A DNA stretch of 64,000 bases from Brevipalpus yothersi (Eukaryota; Arthropoda; Arachnida; Trombidiformes; Tenuipalpidae): the NCBI GenBank assembly GCA_003956705.1, contig QZCP01000645.1, positions 124,001 to 188,000 of the forward strand. The letters are read 5' to 3'. Within the stretch, counting starts at the first letter, position 1; each line of letters opens with the position of its first letter. Positions 58,939 through 64,000 of the stretch are shown in pieces. Below the pieces are notes generated by a model that saw only the letters and a program-made list of their open reading frames with translations, was not told the origin of the DNA and searched no databases. The position numbers were made by a program, and so were the translations under genes.

Positions 58939-59741
58939 GATGATTATTTGTAATCGGTGGATGATATAAAGATTGGTTTAAAAGAGAACATTAAACAATT
59001 ATCACCACTCTCGAGAGAGGACATCAAGAGAAATACAGACTTGCATGTTTGTAACTTTTATTCGCCTGAAATGGTGGTTTGCTGTCACTTTGATAGACAG
59101 GCGATATTCAATTCGGAGGCATCAAGAGCAACGTTGTCTGGATTCACACTGATCGATTACACGGAATTTTTCCCAGATTATCTCGACGTCCTCTGGATGC
59201 AATGCATCTCAGTGTTCAATCCTACTCTTCGAGTCTGAGTTCGTGTTGACTGCTGAAGAAATGTTTTCCTGATGAAAAAATCACCATTCATAACTGACCC
59301 TCCAATCTCTTCAGATAATGAATGAGATCAAAATTCTGGGGTTTTTTGCTTGTTAGTGAATTACTAGTGTTAGCCTCGTTCCGTTCGGTCCATTCGCTCG
59401 ATCTTTGGCCCAAAAGAATTTTGATAGAAAATTTTTAATAAGACTAGCGAGGAAGATTTAAAAACTTTCGCTCAATATTTAGCTTAGATATTTGGCTTTC
59501 TCTTTTTTCCTAGAACTTCTCTTTTTTACTCCATTCTCAGGTCTAATTTATCAAACTAAATCAGTTACTTTTAAACACTTCTTAAAGGAACACTTCTCTT
59601 TCAAAAATCGGATCCTCTCATGTTTATGAGGCTCAATGTTAATAAGGCAGTAGAGGCAGTGGAGACAATACAAGGCCTTAAATGATGAATATTTTTTATA
59701 AAATATAAGATATTAAATTATTTCAGAATATTCAAATTATT

Positions 59742-59813
<72 letters not shown>

Positions 59814-60190
59814 TGTTTATTTATGTATGAACAAAGGTTATTATAAAAATATTACTGATGGATACATGCCTTTTTAAAGACTCCTCTCATCAGTAATGAG
59901 GAAAATAGAATATAGTAAAGTTAGTTAGTATAGATTTAGATGAATATTCCAATAAGAACACCTCTTGAAGATGAACAAACGAAACTGAGAAAGAAGAGAG
60001 AGGAAGTAGTGCTCTAATGGCGCGAAATCTGTATCTCATCAATCTGAGCTTTCAACTTGCTCAGCTAATTGTATTTGTAATAATTACTAAATCATCTAAT
60101 AAAGAAGCAGAGAAAACTAGAATCAGTTTCACACTGAATCGAGGAATTTATTGGGGGAGAATGCTCCACTATTCCAATAACATAACGAAG
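58939..60190. other. Intergenic region with (GA)n
   Basis: Upstream of the secreted-protein gene, and also downstream of the ERH stop. It contains a GA repeat at 59744-59813. Plus-strand open frames at 58687-59238 have no recognisable motif. Confidence 0.6.
59744..59813. repeat. (GA)n microsatellite
   Basis: About 70 bp of GA with one GGGA interruption, in intergenic DNA between the secreted-protein and ERH genes. Confidence 0.97.
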
Positions 60191-60535
60191 TTAAAATTCC
60201 TTTTTTGGTGTACTTTCTATCAAGAAAGAACAATCTTTGCTATCCTTTTGACGAAGTAGAAGGTAAATTTTCTCTTTTATCCATTCCTTAGAATAAGGAG
60301 CATAAGCATTGGTCGTATGATCATATTTCAAGCAGACAAGATCTTTCAATGAGTCGATAAATTTGAACAATAGCTCGAGATCGTAAGAAATTGAGAGGGC
60401 ATTGGGATTATTTCTACGCAAATCAGCCTCAAATATTTCGATTATTCCTTCCAAAGCTTCAGTAACTGTTTCAAAATCAGAGTAACATCGAGTTTCAGGC
60501 TTTCCAGGTTGAATTAGAACAATTGTGTGTGACAT
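60191..60535 (-). CDS. ERH: Enhancer of rudimentary homologue (ERH), single exon, divergent
   Basis: 114 aa in one exon. It begins MSHTIVLIQPGKPETR and ends with the family motif YSKEWIKEKIYLLLR plus a short extra tail (human ERH is 104 aa). NPNALSISYDLELLFKFID matches the ERH dimer core. ERH is a small nuclear protein linked to splicing, centromere transcript processing and pyrimidine metabolism; it works as a homodimer. The start is the ATG at 60535; 15 further in-frame codons exist upstream but lie before the conserved MSHT. Identity to human looks like only about half, which is low for one of the most conserved animal proteins, and there is no intron. It may be a diverged retrocopy or a fast-evolving sole copy. 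I see no poly(A) trace or flanking duplication. Confidence 0.85.
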   Translation of the reverse strand: MSHTIVLIQPGKPETRCYSDFETVTEALEGIIEIFEADLRRNNPNALSISYDLELLFKFIDSLKDLVCLKYDHTTNAYAPYSKEWIKEKIYLLLRQKDSKDCSFLIESTPKKEF

Positions 60536-61328
60536 GTTGGTTTCCTTTGAGAAATAAGCACAAAGTACAGAAACACACAAAATAATGTGAAAAACAATTT
60601 AAGGCTCCAGAGAATCAATTTAAGTTGAAAAGTTTGATTCAAAATCTTTAAAGGCACACAAATCGTTGATCAACCTGACTAATGGAAATCTGCTACAAAA
60701 ATAAAAAACAAAGAAACAATCAAGCTCTTTATAGATGGATGAAAAAGCCTTAGGCACTAGAAAAAATCTCTCTCCTAGGACCAGTTTGAACAGATTTTCC
60801 AAAGGAAAAAATTTGCCAATGAAGAAAGTTTTAACAGCAACAATTTTGTAGGGCAAAAGCTCAAACTCTAAAAAATCCTCTTATTCTGACCATCCTACTC
60901 CAACCTGTGACATTGAACACTGGGAGAAAGAGTTTCATCTATTGCTTTGAAGTGAGTTATTAATTGTCATTGAGATTTGAGGTCCCGACATTGAGTTAGA
61001 GAAGACTAAGTTTCATCTGGAGCTTCCTCTTTCATCCGATTAAGGAATTGAAAATGATTTGCTGCTCGACGGAAAGAGTGATCAGCAGATCACAAAAGTT
61101 GGAGATTTTCTTTCAAGCTTTCTAGGTCTGGAGAATAAGGAAAATTTCACTGTGTAATTTGTTATTTGAAAGGTGTAGTTCATAAAATAGACTTCACAAA
61201 ATAAGTTTTGAAAGAAATTCAGAGTGGTTCATGTTGAGCTCAATCGAGTGTTTTATCTCATTGAGTAGTGGATTATGATTTAGAATCAATGTCAAAATTA
61301 TTTAGATCTGAATTACATATAACATTTT
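60536..61328. other. Intergenic region between ERH and Cbl
   Basis: About 790 bp of AT-rich sequence, holding the ERH promoter side and the Cbl 3' end. No gene or repeat recognised. Confidence 0.55.
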
Positions 61329-63233
61329 TTATATTAGATCTAGGCGACGGGTTGCTAGATTTTGATGATTTTCTCTACTCGCTAACGGCGGTAAGCAAAT
61401 CCATGCGTTAGGGTCCTCAAAATTTTCATCTTCATCGAGGTCCAATAGATTGACTTGTTCGTGGCAATTGTTTTGTTTATTATCTCTAGAAAATGCTGAT
61501 CTAGGATTCGGATCGAATGGGTCCACAACGATTGACTCGGTTCCTTTGATTTCAGCTCTGCAGAAAGGACAACCTTGACCTTCAGAATCTTGCCATGATG
61601 TTAAACAAGGGGTACATAGAAGATGGCCGCATGGTTCAATACGAATATCTTTACTGTTCTCAGCACAAATTTTGCACAATTGAAATGTTGATCCCATTTC
61701 ACAGTAAAGCTCATATTGCTCTTGAGTAACTCTTATATGATCCTCAGGAGTAGCTTGTACTGCCCAACTGAGATCGGGATTAGTGTTGCATCCATCAGGA
61801 TAAAGATAACTAGATGAAAATGGAAAGAATAGCTCAATCAGTACCATGAGAAGCAAACAATGTGTAGAGGTAATCGTAAAAAGCAATTTTCTCTAAATTA
61901 TGGGCTGACTAAGGAGTTAAGTGAAGATGGTTGCAGATGATGGTCAAAGATTGAAAATAAATCAGAGATTCAAGTAGCCCTCAAGATGATGGGCCAGTGA
62001 TAAATCATTGATTTATTTCTCTAATAAAAATCCATATCATCTATTAATTGCAACCAATAAGAATCTTCTTTCTATCTGAGTTAGACAGAGAAAATCACTA
62101 CACGGGTCAATACACCGATCAAAAGTTGATCGGTCCATTACGGAAGCGATTTACTCACAATCCTTCTCGAAAACCATCCAAAAGAGCTTGACAAAGGGAC
62201 TTGTTCTGAGGGATAGTTTGAAGTATGTTGCCTTCAGGTGTCACATAACCAATAGCCCATTGTCCTAAGCGTGTGCAACTGAGACGAAACACGTAACTGG
62301 AAGTAAAGAGTCAAAACAGAAAAAATGAATACTTTCTTGAAAAAATATGACAAAAAAGTGGAATGGATGCTAGAGGATATCGGAATGATTATTGAGGTGT
62401 TGCTATGAGAAGTGAATATGATCTAGAAAGTATAGTGTGGGACTAAAGAGAGAGATTGATCCAAAAAGTCCATAGATTAAATGAAGGCTCGAAAAAATAA
62501 AAGAAGAGGGAACAGATCATATTGGGACCTGTAATAGCCACTCGAACATTTCAATGGTACATCGTCAAGTATTTCGAAGTGGTTTGAGTCATCTCTTGAT
62601 CTCTGCAAAAGTTTGCATCTTGGAAAAGATTATCTTTCTCTCAAGTACTTTGGCATCATCTCTCAAGAGAACTGTTGGAGTGACAAAAATCGATCCAACC
62701 AATCACTTGTCCAGAGAGGAAAACTGAATGCATTTTATAGCTGGCAATATTTCAAGAGACATCGGCAACTCATAGTAAAGTTTAAAGTTAACTGTCACAC
62801 AGGAATATTCACATCGATACTACATATTGATAGCATATTCATCCAGGAAATAGGCCCTAAACATTTGGTGTGAGTTTTTCTTTCCCACTAAGGAAACTGT
62901 TGGCAAGACGTTCAGATCATCCTAGATAAAACTCGCAAAGATAGGGGAAAAGACTTGTCTCAAAAAAACTGAAATTCATCGGGGTTCATTGTGTGAGGAT
63001 GAGGATGAGAATAGATTTTCTGAGTAAGGGTGAGTATGTTACATGGTGAGGTTGATGAACGAAATCATGAAGGAAACGATTAACGTTTGGTAGTAGCTCA
63101 CCTTCCAGGTTTATTGATATAATTTTGAAGTCTAGCTTTAACTTCATCATAAGTTAGAAAAGCAACGTATCCAGGATGCGTTACTGCTAGTATCTGCCAG
63201 TTTCGTAAAAGTGTGGACCAAGGTTGAAATAAT
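61329..63233 (-). CDS. Cbl: Cbl E3 ubiquitin ligase, 3' part (gene continues beyond the window)
   Basis: Three exons visible: 63102-63233, 62159-62296, 61329-61809 (751 nt). The upstream exons, which would encode the four-helix and EF-hand parts, must lie beyond 64000. The first visible exon encodes the SH2-like part (WSTLLRNWQ, AVTHPGYVAFLTYDEVKARL). The second continues it (YVFRLSCTRLGQWAIGYVT). The third holds the linker with the regulatory Tyr (TQEQYELYCEMGSTFQ) and the RING (CKICAENSKDIRIEPCGHLL to GCPFCRAEIKGTE). Cbl ubiquitinates activated receptor tyrosine kinases. The protein ends about 60 residues after the RING, with no proline-rich tail or UBA, like the short Drosophila isoform. 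A longer isoform with other 3' exons would have to lie at or left of 61329; I saw none. Confidence 0.93.
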
Positions 63234-64000
63234 CTAATGAAATAAACAATCGGAAAGAATGAAATGACAGCATGAAAACACGGTATAGATGATTGAGAGG
63301 AAAAGGAAATTGTATGAAACTGATGAAAGAATGATCATCTGACGAATGAGGCGTATCTCTATCTTTATTAGTCAAATATTTTGTCATAATTGAATCTAGT
63401 TTAATTTAGCATAATTAGTGGAGAGAGAGCAAGCCATACATTTCGCTAGTAATCATAAAAGATGAAACGTATGCGTCAGCTATTGGATCTCTCCATTGAA
63501 TTCATAGATAAACATGATTTGACTTGGAATGGTAATCAGAGCGAGTTCATTGACTGAGCTATCTTCATCCTTCATTTTCACGTTTTTCTACCAGTTGGCC
63601 AGTAAGCTGGCATAGTAGGCATTTATTTGACTTATTCTCAAAGCAAAAAAAGAAGGCTTATGAAGAGCATAATTCGGTGTGAAGGTCGTTCTGCAAAGCA
63701 TAAGAAAGGATAAAATCGAAGGTAAAGATCAAAATTCGAGGCTAGGTCATCCGTTTTTTCCTTAATACATACTGGTGAAAGAATACTTTTTGACATCAAT
63801 TTCACCATGAATTCATCTCGCTAACTCCACTTCACTACCTATTGTCATCTGTCATTAGGAAATTCTTCACGATGGATTGTGAATTATTTCTAAAGTTTAA
63901 CAGATTCTTTTCCCAGAAAAGAATACAACAGTTGTTTATACATCAGAGCAAACTATTCTTACAGAAGGGTTTGAAGATAAAGCGAGAGAAAGAGAGAGAA
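63234..64000. other. Probable Cbl intron or upstream sequence to the window edge
   Basis: The exon at 63102-63233 starts in phase 2 at a TTAG acceptor, so the gene continues to the right. I found no further Cbl-like coding sequence up to 64000. Confidence 0.55.

Noticed and set aside
58687..59238. Small plus-strand genes opposite the secreted protein
   Set aside because: No motif, no family resemblance, and they overlap an intron and promoter of a supported gene.
1..64000. CRISPR arrays, bacterial operons, prophage or rRNA
   Set aside because: No direct-repeat/spacer pattern. All well-supported multi-exon genes are spliced eukaryotic genes.

Overview
This is a eukaryotic, clearly animal, window. 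The genome is AT-rich, genes are split by mostly 55-100 bp GT-AG introns, and (GA)n/(CT)n microsatellites are common. Gene content (neurofibromin, Cbl, DPF/d4, PSME4, FRMD5-type FERM, TRIM2/3-type NHL protein, Jun) is metazoan. Compact genes, tiny introns and AT richness suggest an arthropod, perhaps a mite. That placement is inference.

Layout, left to right: LACTB-like (909-2328, -), a one-exon Jun-like bZIP gene (3541-4005, +), neurofibromin NF1 (3949-13488, -), an ABCC1/MRP1-type transporter (14619-20279, -), a type I membrane protein with an AHNAK/periaxin-like PDZ domain (22569-27938, -), proteasome activator PSME4/PA200 (28724-35409, -), DPF/requiem (37301-39208, -), a secreted M28 metallopeptidase (39890-41512, -), FRMD3/5 (42061-45171, -), a cationic amino-acid transporter of SLC7 (46329-48744, -), a TRIM2/3-like RING/B-box/filamin/NHL protein (50313-53020, -), a Tc1/mariner element with TA target duplication (54612-55886, transposase +), an unknown secreted protein (57674-58938, -), a one-exon ERH homologue (60191-60535, -) and the 3' part of Cbl (from 61329, -, continuing past the right edge). 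I rebuilt each spliced gene by eye. In every complete gene the exon lengths sum to a multiple of three and the length is close to the known family length.

There is no operon-like functional grouping. These are mostly single-copy housekeeping and signalling genes, nearly all on the minus strand. Jun, NF1 (a Ras GAP) and Cbl (a receptor-tyrosine-kinase ubiquitin ligase) all act in RTK/Ras/MAPK signalling, but nothing shows that their proximity matters.

The most notable signals are: (1) antisense overlap of the NF1 and Jun-like coding ends by 57 bp; (2) at least four decayed LACTB fragments scattered through intergenic DNA, at least two of which keep the intron, with one fused to a scrap of the PDZ gene; (3) a nearly intact DD37D Tc1/mariner element broken by one frameshift in a G8 run; (4) an unusual membrane-anchored PDZ protein; (5) a divergent intronless ERH. 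I saw no CRISPR array, tRNA or rRNA. I found no convincing new multi-gene system.
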